Shown here: piece after piece, positions 1 through 6,848 of the stretch
Numbering within the stretch: the stretch's first letter is position 1
Layout: every line of letters starts with the position of its first letter
From: a virus
Reading direction: 5' to 3' (one strand)
Length of the DNA stretch: 22,032 nt
IMG/VR virus record: IMGVR_UViG_3300046000_006100
Coordinates: 1 to 22,032 of that record
Program-made: the position numbers and the translations under genes
The notes under the pieces: model-generated
Database searches by the model: none
Told to the model about the DNA's origin: nothing
Seen by the model: only the letters and a program-made list of their open reading frames with translations

Positions 1-404
1 AAGCGAGATATTTGGCGGCATTTAATAAAAGAATTGAACCATTACTTGTTGTTTATAAACCTGAAATTAGAGAAGACATTTTAATTGAAAACCCAAAAGA
101 TAGACCTATATTTACTAAAACACAAACTGAATTAGTACGTGGTTATCCTATGAAAGAGGCTCACCAAGATACGTTAGAGGAAGTATTAACATTATCTGAT
201 ACAGAATTAACGTTTTGGAAAAATGTAGGTATTGACCCTTACTATATGTATTTGGAAGGAACGGTCGATTTAGTAGACACTGAATGGGTTGAAAATAACA
301 GAAGTCTAATGGAACAATATGTCCAACAACAAAAGAAAGTAGATGCTGATGAATATTATGAATTTGATGTTGATGGTGATTTGATGGCTCTTAGTTTCGA
401 CTAA
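1..404 (+). CDS. C-terminal part of an unidentified phage protein (5' truncated)
   Basis: The frame is already open at the first base (codons from base 3 read A-R-Y-L-A-A-F-N-K-R), so the TTG at 12 is probably not the start and the gene begins outside the window. About 133 residues remain. The visible part is soluble and mixed charge, with PEIREDIL, RPIFTKTQ and DPYYMYLEGTVDLVD stretches and an acidic tail (DADEYYEFDVDGD). There is no signal peptide or membrane segment. I do not recognise the family. Its stop codon (402-404) overlaps by three bases the stop of the convergent minus-strand gene that ends at 401. Its position next to a gp13-like neck gene suggests a phage gene, but nothing here shows whether it is structural or metabolic. 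Confidence 0.7.
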   Translation, partial: ARYLAAFNKRIEPLLVVYKPEIREDILIENPKDRPIFTKTQTELVRGYPMKEAHQDTLEEVLTLSDTELTFWKNVGIDPYYMYLEGTVDLVDTEWVENNRSLMEQYVQQQKKVDADEYYEFDVDGDLMALSFD

Positions 405-733
405 GAGTTTTTCAATCCATCAGAAGATAAAATATACCAATAGTCACCTATTTTTCTATACTCAACACAGGCACCTTTATCTAACTCAATAATATCAAAT
501 TCCTCATCAATTAAAGAATCCGCAGTTACATTTACTTTTGTGAGAGCTTTGATGACAACGTGGTCTGTCGTTTTTGAATTTAAAAATAAATCACAGGAAT
601 CAATATCTTTTATTACAATCGCCGACTCCCCATTTGTTGAATAGGATTTATTTGTAACGACCGCAACATCTGAGGTTGTTATCTCATGTCCATTGATTAT
701 TCTTCTCGATGGTATTGACCTAAATACTGACAT
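401..733 (-). CDS. Small beta-rich phage protein, function unknown
   Basis: A 110-residue protein. It starts with MSVFRSIPSRRI and then alternates short hydrophobic and polar stretches, as in an all-beta fold. The end (DKGACVEYRKIGDYWYILSSDG) resembles the last strands of small beta-structured phage virion domains, where a W-Y-I-hydrophobic-S-S-D strand is common. It has no signal peptide and no membrane segment. It lies 5 bases downstream of the gp13-like gene on the same strand and is almost certainly co-transcribed with it, which makes a virion or neck-related accessory role reasonable. That is inference from context; no enzyme motif is visible. The stop overlaps the convergent gene at 402-404. 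Confidence 0.75.
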   Translation of the reverse strand: MSVFRSIPSRRIINGHEITTSDVAVVTNKSYSTNGESAIVIKDIDSCDLFLNSKTTDHVVIKALTKVNVTADSLIDEEFDIIELDKGACVEYRKIGDYWYILSSDGLKNS

Positions 734-738
734 AAAAA

Positions 739-1860
739 TTAAATTACTGTGTATGGGCTTTGGAAGGCTCTTAACTTTAATAATTTGTTTAAGTTCTCCG
801 CTTGTAAAGCCTTTTGTTCCATCATTTTTTCTGGACGTAATCTTTCAAGTCTTGCTTTAAGTTCTTCCCATAACATTGCCTTCTCATCTTTTGCTTCTGT
901 TGCTAAAGAAGTGTAATCCATTGTTAACTCAGAATCGGGTGTTTTAAGATTACCACTAAACTTACCTCTAACTCTTCCTAAAGTTTCTTTACAGTATGCA
1001 GTGAACCATCTTCTAACCCACGTTTGTGCGGGTGGATTAAGTTTATCCCATCTTAATTTATCTAATGGAACATCAGAAGGAAGTCTAATAACGTCTGGGT
1101 TTTTAGCCAAACAATCTTCTCTATCGTAAGTATCATAATACCAATACCAAACTCGATAGTCATTTCGTTTCATATTACCAAAATCAAACTTACCACCAGG
1201 TACATTCATCAAGTGAATTGCTTTTTTTCCTTCAGGTAATGCGGTAACTCTATATGTTAAATCACCTGTAATAATTCTTCTTTTCATTTGAATGTCTGCC
1301 ATTCTTAAAAGAATGTCAAATGCTGGTGTAATAAAATAATTACCCGTTGTTCCCATTTGTGAAAAACCGGCACCACCACCTAAACCGATACCACCAAAAC
1401 CCCCAAATCCACCCATGAATGGGTCAAAGTAAGCCGCGTCCAATTCAGGTCTTGCAAACCACAATAATTCGTTAAGTTCACGACCTGCGGGTATTTCATA
1501 AACTTGTTGGTTCGGCACTAAGTCGATATAATCTTTTTTTAACACCCAATCACCACCAGCCTGTAAACCTACAATTTTTGAATATGCATAAGTGAATTGT
1601 GTTTCCCAATCCATACTACGAGTAGATAGTGCTCTTGTAATAGATTGTTCATCAAGATTCAATCCGTAAACCGATGTCCATTGAGATTCAATCAACCAGT
1701 CTTGTACGTGTTGTTCATAATCCTCAATAGATAACTCCAATAGTGAGTCCATCATTTCGTCTTCAAGTTCTACTGAACGTAAAGGTGCTCCCAAAAGATT
1801 ACGTATTCTTTTGTAAAGTTTACTTCTATCTGGTTCGTTGATAATAACTGTAGTTGACAT
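739..1860 (-). CDS. Probable neck protein, T4 gp13-like
   Basis: A 373-residue protein that I read as a counterpart of T4 gp13, the head-completion neck protein that joins gp14 and the portal when the filled head is closed. The N-terminus has the family pattern: a short helix, a loop (LLGAP), then a helix rich in acidic and hydrophobic residues (LEDEMMDSLLELSIEDYEQHVQDW). The middle has a beta strand pair (DYIDLVPNQQVYEIPAGRE) and the C-terminal third is a long helical bundle (WVRRWFTAYCKETLGRVRGKF). T4 gp13 is about 309 residues; part of the extra length is a Gly/Phe-rich insert (GGFGGFGGIGLGGGAGF) near residues 150-167. A TATTTATA element lies 11 bases upstream of the ATG. The fold match is by eye, so a different head-tail connector is possible. 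It is on the opposite strand from the gp14/gp15-like genes. Confidence 0.6.
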   Translation of the reverse strand: MSTTVIINEPDRSKLYKRIRNLLGAPLRSVELEDEMMDSLLELSIEDYEQHVQDWLIESQWTSVYGLNLDEQSITRALSTRSMDWETQFTYAYSKIVGLQAGGDWVLKKDYIDLVPNQQVYEIPAGRELNELLWFARPELDAAYFDPFMGGFGGFGGIGLGGGAGFSQMGTTGNYFITPAFDILLRMADIQMKRRIITGDLTYRVTALPEGKKAIHLMNVPGGKFDFGNMKRNDYRVWYWYYDTYDREDCLAKNPDVIRLPSDVPLDKLRWDKLNPPAQTWVRRWFTAYCKETLGRVRGKFSGNLKTPDSELTMDYTSLATEAKDEKAMLWEELKARLERLRPEKMMEQKALQAENLNKLLKLRAFQSPYTVI

Positions 1861-1871
1861 AGATTTTTTTA

Positions 1872-1879
1872 TATAAATA
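1872..1879 (-). promoter_or_regulatory. TATTTATA element upstream of the gp13-like gene
   Basis: Read on the minus strand this is GGA-TATTTATA-TAAAAAAATCT-ATG, ending 11 bases before the start codon. The same octamer, always on the coding strand, precedes five other genes here, and a one-mismatch copy precedes a seventh. It may be a phage promoter or a translation-leader element; function is inferred only from recurrence and position. Confidence 0.45.
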
Positions 1880-1895
1880 TCCTATCAAAACAAAT

Positions 1896-2984
1896 CTAAA
1901 CAGACTTCTTTTTAATTTGTGTTGTATATTGGTCGTTTACAAATCCCCAATTCACAACTTTCCAAAAGTTTTTAATATATTCGTCTCGTTTATTTTTATA
2001 TTTTAAGTAGTATGCATGTTCCCATAAATCTAACCCTAATAGAGGATAACCATTTTCTTTTTCAGTATTCATTAAAGGATTATCTTGATTAGATGTTGTA
2101 ACAATTTTTAATCTATTATTTTTTGTTAAAATTAACCAAGCCCAACCTGAACCAAATTTAGTTTTAGCCTCTTCACTAAATTGTTCTTTAAATTTTTCAA
2201 ATGAACCAAAATCTTTTTTTATTTTAGAAAGTATTGGGTCGGATATTTCTTGTTTTTTCGGAGATAACATTTTCCAAAACAAAGCGTGATTAAAGGCACC
2301 ACCACCATTGTTTTTAACAACCTTATTAAATTTTGAAATCTTTTCTATAATTTCCTCAAGGTCTAAATCTTTTCCTTTAATTTTTTCTAACTCGACATTG
2401 AGTTTTTCAACATAACCTTTGTAATGTTTGTTGTAGTGAGTATTCATTGTTTCACTATCAATAAATTTTTCTAAGGAATTATATTCATATGGAAGTTTAT
2501 CAACACTTACTTTTTTTATTTCGTTAATTAATAATTCTTTCTTTGATGACTCAACCTCTAATAACGTTTCAATTTTTTCAATTTGTTCTGAAAAAGATTT
2601 GTATATAACTTTTTCCATTTCCTTATTATTTTTTTCAAACTTTTTAATTTCTTGGGATGCCTGTGAACTAGCATCATCCTCGTTTTTTCCACCAATATCT
2701 TTTCCTTTTTTTCTTTTCAAAATTGTTCTTTGATATTCATGCGACCATTCGTGAGCTAATGTTCTTAATACATCACGATTTAATCTGTCTTTTACTAAAA
2801 TTTTAAGTTTGTTTTTATCGGTTCTTGAACCTGTAGTCATCGTACCTGTTCTTTTATTTTGAAATAGAATATCAATATCATCCTTTAACGGATAATTTTT
2901 TTTAAGTTGTGAAATAAAATTGTTAATTAAAACTTTATCACTTTTACTAGGTTCAACTCCAATATATTCAATATTTACGTCCAT
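1896..2984 (-). CDS. Fusion of a zincin-like (HExxH) domain with an Fe/Mn-family superoxide dismutase
   Basis: A 362-residue, apparently two-domain protein. Residues about 160-355 are a complete Fe/Mn superoxide dismutase, which converts superoxide to O2 and H2O2. All four metal ligands are present: His183, His233 (in AFNHALFW), Asp319 and His323 (in LDLWEHAYYLKY), plus the gateway Tyr191. GGG before FNH and Gln300 in NQDNPL are Mn-type features; Fe enzymes usually have AAQ and Ala-Gly there. Residues 1-110 contain HEWSHE (78-83), a HExxH zinc-binding motif, followed by NEDDA (101-105), which could give the third ligand as in gluzincin-like peptidases. A charged helical or coiled-coil linker (110-158) joins the two. 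There is no signal peptide, so it is probably cytoplasmic or virion-associated. The start lies 12 bases after the helicase stop, so the two form a minus-strand operon. The SOD call is near certain; peptidase activity is not shown. Confidence 0.93.
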   Translation of the reverse strand: MDVNIEYIGVEPSKSDKVLINNFISQLKKNYPLKDDIDILFQNKRTGTMTTGSRTDKNKLKILVKDRLNRDVLRTLAHEWSHEYQRTILKRKKGKDIGGKNEDDASSQASQEIKKFEKNNKEMEKVIYKSFSEQIEKIETLLEVESSKKELLINEIKKVSVDKLPYEYNSLEKFIDSETMNTHYNKHYKGYVEKLNVELEKIKGKDLDLEEIIEKISKFNKVVKNNGGGAFNHALFWKMLSPKKQEISDPILSKIKKDFGSFEKFKEQFSEEAKTKFGSGWAWLILTKNNRLKIVTTSNQDNPLMNTEKENGYPLLGLDLWEHAYYLKYKNKRDEYIKNFWKVVNWGFVNDQYTTQIKKKSV

Positions 2985-2988
2985 GATA

Positions 2989-2996
2989 TATAAATA
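2989..2996 (-). promoter_or_regulatory. TATTTATA element upstream of the SOD fusion
   Basis: On the minus strand the junction reads TGA-TATTTATA-TATC-ATG in effect: the octamer directly follows the helicase stop codon and ends 4 bases before the SOD-fusion start. Such short spacing would give an almost leaderless transcript if this were a -10 type element, so a role in translation initiation is equally possible. Confidence 0.4.
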
Positions 2997-4760
2997 TCAT
3001 CGGTTTCTAGAAATCATATTTAACATTTCTTCTATTATTGATGCCTCGTCAAATGTATCATCACCCATCACCGTTGATATGATTTTTTTCTTTCTATTTA
3101 AGATGTCGTAAATTGCACCTTCGATACTATTTTCAAATAGGGGGTAATACACTGATGTTGAATTTTTTTGTCCTATACGATGTGACCTGTCTTCTGCTTG
3201 TGAATGTTCTGCAGGTACAAAAGACAAATCATTCATGATTACAGCCTCTGCTGAGGTTAAAGTAATCCCAACACCTGCAGCTTTCAAGTTTCCAACAAAT
3301 ACTTTGATTTTATCGTTTGTTTGAAATTCATCGACCGCATTTTGTCTGTGGAACTTAGAACAACTACCATCTAAATAAACCGCAGATTTACCAAAGTGGT
3401 TATAGATTTGATTTAGTGTGTCGGTAAAGTTTGTAAATATAATAACCTTTTTACCTTGTTCTATAATGTTTTCGGCTAACTCGATTGTGTTATTAATTTT
3501 TTCTTGAGCAATAACTTTTCTAACTTTCATCAATTTTGAAAACTGAATTGTAAGTGAAGAAGACTCTTCAGGGTTCTGGTCATACCAATTAAAATACTCA
3601 CCCATTAATTCTTCGTAATCTTTAGATTTGAGTCTTAAATAAACAGGTGTGATAATTTTTTCAGGTAAATCTAAAACGTCTTCTTTTAATCTTCTTAGAA
3701 TGTGTGTTGAGGTTCTTTCTCTTAATTCTTCAAGATTAGATGCGCCTGTAACGTTCCACACTTTTCTTTTCCCAACACTAAATTGAAATCCATTACAATA
3801 TCTTTTAGCATAAGCCATCCAATTCATAGCAACTGGACTATCAACAAGATTTAATAAATTGTAATAATTCATAGGTCGCGATGTCATAGGTGTTCCTGAT
3901 AACAACCAAACTCTATTTGATTTACTTGCGATGTCGTTAGCAATTTTTGTTCTTTGTGCTTGGGGGTTAGAAATCATATGTGCTTCATCCATGATTACTA
4001 AATCAAAATTAATTTTCATAATTTCTGATTTTTCTTTGTCCTTTGTATCATGGAAATTTTTTAAGATGTCATAATTTACAATAACAAAATCATGTTCATC
4101 TGAAAATTTTTTACCTTCTGCAATATATACGGTCCTATCTGAATAATTTGCAATCTCTCTTTGCCAGTTTATTTTCAAAGATGCTGGACACACAATCAAA
4201 ACTTTTTTAGCTCCCGTCTCTAAAGCTGCTATGATTGTTGAGGTAGTTTTACCAAGACCCATGTCATCAGCCAAAATAAACTTTTTATTTCTTACAAGTT
4301 TTTCGATAGCCTCTTTTTGGTGTTCCATAGGTGGTCTATGGGTGTATTTACCATAATCTATAGAAATGTTTTTAACTTCATTATCTTTTAGTAATGCGGA
4401 CTTTGGCATCCAAAAGTCGTGTAGAGTTTCTCCTGAAAATATTTTACCCCAAATATGATAAGCTTTATCTTTTTCAACCAACAACTTCTCGACATAAATT
4501 TCTGAAGGTTCTTTGGTATACATCTTATCTTCCATTAGTTTTTTACCAAAATAAGAGTCTAACTTTACCCATTTTTTTGCAACTTTTGGTTGTAGGGTAT
4601 GATAATTATTGATGTAATCGGCCTGAGGTCTCGTAGGAACAAAAGACTTACTATTTTGTTTTTTGTGTTTTAAGTTAAGGATATAGTTATTTGACCCTTC
4701 ATAATCGTCTAATATTAAAAGGGCTTTTGATTCGGGTGTTTTAGGCACAAAATCTTCCAT
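2997..4760 (-). CDS. SNF2-family DEAH-box helicase/ATPase
   Basis: A 587-residue superfamily 2 DNA translocase of the SNF2 (SMARCAL1/HARP-like) type, expected to remodel or re-anneal DNA during phage replication and repair, a niche filled in T4 by UvsW. Motifs occur in order: Q-motif-like HQKEA (147-151), Walker A DDMGLGKTTS (165-174), DEAH (258-261), LLSGTP (286-291), then in the second RecA-like lobe VIIFTNF (439-445), YLDG (462-465) and the diagnostic QAEDRSHRIGQ (521-531). I chose the ATG at 4758-4760: the frame stays open upstream to about 5030, but that part would overlap the first bases of the divergent + strand gene and has no domain. The N-terminal 140 residues hold no motif I can name. 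Cytoplasmic. It is the first gene of a two-gene operon with the SOD fusion and is out of place among structural genes. Confidence 0.93.
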   Translation of the reverse strand: MEDFVPKTPESKALLILDDYEGSNNYILNLKHKKQNSKSFVPTRPQADYINNYHTLQPKVAKKWVKLDSYFGKKLMEDKMYTKEPSEIYVEKLLVEKDKAYHIWGKIFSGETLHDFWMPKSALLKDNEVKNISIDYGKYTHRPPMEHQKEAIEKLVRNKKFILADDMGLGKTTSTIIAALETGAKKVLIVCPASLKINWQREIANYSDRTVYIAEGKKFSDEHDFVIVNYDILKNFHDTKDKEKSEIMKINFDLVIMDEAHMISNPQAQRTKIANDIASKSNRVWLLSGTPMTSRPMNYYNLLNLVDSPVAMNWMAYAKRYCNGFQFSVGKRKVWNVTGASNLEELRERTSTHILRRLKEDVLDLPEKIITPVYLRLKSKDYEELMGEYFNWYDQNPEESSSLTIQFSKLMKVRKVIAQEKINNTIELAENIIEQGKKVIIFTNFTDTLNQIYNHFGKSAVYLDGSCSKFHRQNAVDEFQTNDKIKVFVGNLKAAGVGITLTSAEAVIMNDLSFVPAEHSQAEDRSHRIGQKNSTSVYYPLFENSIEGAIYDILNRKKKIISTVMGDDTFDEASIIEEMLNMISRNR

Positions 4761-4815
4761 GATATAATAAAATATAATAAACATCCATAAAAAATCAATT
4801 AAAGTATTTATAGGT
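4761..4815. promoter_or_regulatory. Divergent intergenic region between helicase and gp14-like gene
   Basis: These 55 bases separate two divergently transcribed genes, so both promoters should lie here or inside the flanking genes. The sequence is almost pure A/T. The + strand TATTTATA (4805-4812) reads as TATAAATA on the helicase strand, exactly the T4 late promoter core, so one element could in principle serve either side. No operator-like inverted repeat is evident. Confidence 0.45.
4805..4812 (+). promoter_or_regulatory. TATTTATA element upstream of the gp14-like gene
   Basis: The octamer ends 3 bases before the ATG (TATTTATA-GGT-ATG). It is the copy closest to a start codon. There is no recognisable Shine-Dalgarno sequence between it and the start. 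Confidence 0.4.
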
Positions 4816-5331
4816 ATGGCAGATAATAGAGTTCCGATAACCAGACTAAATAAGTTTTTTTCTGAAGAAGACTTTAACTTAGATATTTCTATGGGTGATG
4901 AATGGTTAGGTGGGGATATGAATTTTACCCTTGTTTTATACCGTATTGATAGACAAAGAACTATTAGTGATGATGTGTACGGTGAGACCTTAGAAGATGG
5001 AATACAGTTTTTACCTCCCGTTGAATTCAAGGGATATGTACAAATTGAAGCTCCTTCTAATGTTGATTATGGTTCCGCTAAATTATCACAAACAGAACCA
5101 GGTAATTTGAAAGTTGGCGTTTATCAAAAACAATTAGAGGAATTAGGTATTGATATAAACTATGGTGATTATATTGGGTATTACGAAGACGAAACAAGAG
5201 TTAGATATTATAGTGTTGTAGATGACGGTCGTGTATTTTCTGATAACAAACATACATACGGTGGTTACAAGGCTTTCTACCGTTCTGTTATTGCGGCACC
5301 AGTAACCGATAACGAATTTAGAGGAATATAA
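4816..5331 (+). CDS. Probable neck/head-completion protein, T4 gp14-like
   Basis: A 171-residue soluble protein just ahead of a gp15-like gene, the place of gp14 in T4 (order 13-14-15). gp14 with gp13 closes the packaged head and forms the tail attachment site. Visible features are the LDISMGDEWLGGDMNFTLVLYR opening, a beta-rich middle (LPPVEFKGYVQIEAPSNVDYG), and a C-terminal part built like gp14: a helix (YQKQLEELGI), a GDYIGYY strand with charged turn, and a final repeat of short strands (RVRYYSVVDDGRVFSDN). It is shorter than T4 gp14 (about 256 residues). It ends one base before the next ATG, so the two genes are translationally coupled. The identification rests on position and overall pattern; another head-closure protein is the main alternative. 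Confidence 0.5.
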   Translation: MADNRVPITRLNKFFSEEDFNLDISMGDEWLGGDMNFTLVLYRIDRQRTISDDVYGETLEDGIQFLPPVEFKGYVQIEAPSNVDYGSAKLSQTEPGNLKVGVYQKQLEELGIDINYGDYIGYYEDETRVRYYSVVDDGRVFSDNKHTYGGYKAFYRSVIAAPVTDNEFRGI

Positions 5332-5332
5332 A

Positions 5333-6562
5333 ATGGCATTACCAAGTAAAGTAAAAAAACATTTACCACTAACACCTGAAAAAGTTGGTCAAGAAAGAAG
5401 ACAACAAATGTTAGATGATATTATTGATTATGGTACTTTTCTACCTAAAGGTGTTTTACATGCCGATTTAGATTTGGGTATCTTAGATTTTGTAAAAGAA
5501 GATTTGAAATTAGTCGTTGGTGAAAAGTTAGTACCGACAGTTGATAAAATCATAACTAATCAAAACTGGTCACAATTTACTGAAACATGGAACTTCCAAG
5601 ATTTAGATAAAAACATTTCATTACCATTTATTGCGACAGTAAGAACTCCTGAAGTTAAATACGGAACATTTCAAGGAGGAGCTGCGAATATACCAAACAG
5701 AAGACAATTCTTTTACTATACTGTACCAACATGGGACGGACAACGAAAAGGTGCGGATGTTTACACAATACCCCAACCAATTCCTGTTGATATTACATAT
5801 AATATTAAATTGTTTTGTAACAGGATGCGTGAACTTAATGAGTTTAACAAAATTATTATGCAAAAGTTCACGTCAAAACAAGCGTACACTCAAATTAAAG
5901 GTCACTACATGCCAATAATAATGGAGACGGTATCAGATGAATCGGCTAAAGATTTACAAAAAAGAAAATATTATATTGCAAGTTATACGTTAATACTAAA
6001 AGGTCTTTTAATTGATGAAGCAGAATTCAAAGTTTCCCCCGCGATATCAAGACAAGTATCTTTATTTGAAACTGATGAAAGAGTAAAAACAAGAAAGACC
6101 AAAATAGAACCACCAAGACCTAACAACTTTGATTTAGATTTGTTATTTGTAAGTGGTAATACACAATTATCTGAAGTTTTTAGGTATTCGGTAGATTTAA
6201 AAGTTACTGAAATAGAAAATTTAATTAGTTGTTATAATGCAACTTATACAGCAAAAACAAATACAAACTTATCTTATACTAATTGTTCTGGGAATATAGT
6301 AACTTCTGCACTTACAAGTGGTAATACGAGTACAATATGTGTTAAAGGTGGAACTCTACCATCATTTTCAAACATAACAGGAGCAACCTACAACACCACT
6401 ACGTCTTGTGCTTCCGGCTATTCAGTATTTATTAATAATAATTACGTTGGGGATGATTTAGAAACCATACAAATAAATGATGGTGATACTTTATCTATTA
6501 CCGTCTACAAAGATGACAATACAAAACAATCGGTTATTAAAACGGTAGCATACTTAGTGTAA
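5333..6562 (+). CDS. Probable tail terminator/sheath stabiliser, T4 gp15-like, with C-terminal beta extension
   Basis: A 409-residue protein. Residues about 80-250 follow the layout of T4 gp15, the hexameric cap that stops tube and sheath growth: a strand block (LPFIATVRTPEVKYG), then PIPVDITYNIKLFCNRMRE, the helix NEFNKIIMQKF, IPII-type strand YMPIIMETVSDES, and the ending YYIASYTLILKGLLIDEAEF. After an R/P-rich linker (about 255-270) an added C-terminal region (about 300-409) contains a cysteine-bearing module (Cys300, NTNLSYTNCSGN, ICVKGGTLP) and an Ig-like strand segment (VFINNNYVG...IQINDGDTLSITVY). T4 gp15 is about 272 residues, so the extra ~110 residues are an accession that probably faces outward. 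The same module recurs in the 2031-aa baseplate protein. The stop abuts the convergent small gene at 6563. Confidence 0.65.
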   Translation: MALPSKVKKHLPLTPEKVGQERRQQMLDDIIDYGTFLPKGVLHADLDLGILDFVKEDLKLVVGEKLVPTVDKIITNQNWSQFTETWNFQDLDKNISLPFIATVRTPEVKYGTFQGGAANIPNRRQFFYYTVPTWDGQRKGADVYTIPQPIPVDITYNIKLFCNRMRELNEFNKIIMQKFTSKQAYTQIKGHYMPIIMETVSDESAKDLQKRKYYIASYTLILKGLLIDEAEFKVSPAISRQVSLFETDERVKTRKTKIEPPRPNNFDLDLLFVSGNTQLSEVFRYSVDLKVTEIENLISCYNATYTAKTNTNLSYTNCSGNIVTSALTSGNTSTICVKGGTLPSFSNITGATYNTTTSCASGYSVFINNNYVGDDLETIQINDGDTLSITVYKDDNTKQSVIKTVAYLV

Positions 6563-6724
6563 TTACTCTCCGTATATATCTTTAACCTCTTTACAATTAT
6601 CGGTAATTAGTTTTTCTAAAAACTTATACATCTTCAAACCATTTTTATCACAATACTCCTTTAAGATAGTATGTACTTCAGGTTTTATTTTTAAGTTTTT
6701 TATTTTTTTTTCTTGGTTTTTCAT
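6563..6724 (-). CDS. 53-residue basic protein, possible ribbon-helix-helix type
   Basis: This small minus-strand gene runs from ATG 6722-6724 to the TAA complement at 6563-6565. The product begins MKNQEKKIKNLKIKPEVH and continues with two predicted helices (THTILKEYCDKNGLKMYKF region, then EKLITDNCKEV). A short basic strand followed by helix-turn-helix-like spacing (xxIKPEVHxxLKEYCxxxGLxMYxFLEKLI) is typical of small phage and plasmid ribbon-helix-helix DNA-binding proteins, so a regulator of the neighbouring promoters is possible. Its stop touches the stop of the gp15-like gene with no gap. The real reading is supported by sensible codon and amino-acid composition; function is inference. Confidence 0.6.
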   Translation of the reverse strand: MKNQEKKIKNLKIKPEVHTILKEYCDKNGLKMYKFLEKLITDNCKEVKDIYGE

Positions 6725-6805
6725 AATGGTAGAAAAAAGGCAGAATTTATTCTTACTCTTTGATAAATATTATACTAGGGTAAAGTTTTTTGTTATTTGG
6801 TGATG

Positions 6806-6813
6806 TATTTATA
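6806..6813 (+). promoter_or_regulatory. TATTTATA element upstream of the tail sheath gene
   Basis: The octamer ends 35 bases before the sheath ATG, leaving an A/T-rich leader without a Shine-Dalgarno sequence. The tube gene has the same element at nearly the same distance (33 bases). This is the best placed copy for a promoter role, since it would give a normal untranslated leader for a very highly expressed gene. Confidence 0.5.
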
Positions 6814-6848
6814 TATAAAAAATAAATTCTAAAAACATTTTTATTAAC

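Noticed and set aside
1872-2996. TATAAATA on the + strand as ordinary T4 late promoters
   Set aside because: In this reading they would point away from the nearest gene start and into antisense. The consistent pattern is TATTTATA on each gene's own strand.
3241-3300. Small + strand frames inside the helicase and SOD genes (for example at 2920-3111 and 4394-4612)
   Set aside because: They are antisense to genes with clear catalytic motifs and show no features of their own.
4761-5030. 90-residue N-terminal extension of the helicase frame
   Set aside because: The frame stays open but overlaps the divergent gp14-like gene, has no helicase-like sequence, and the ATG at 4758-4760 gives a sensible start.
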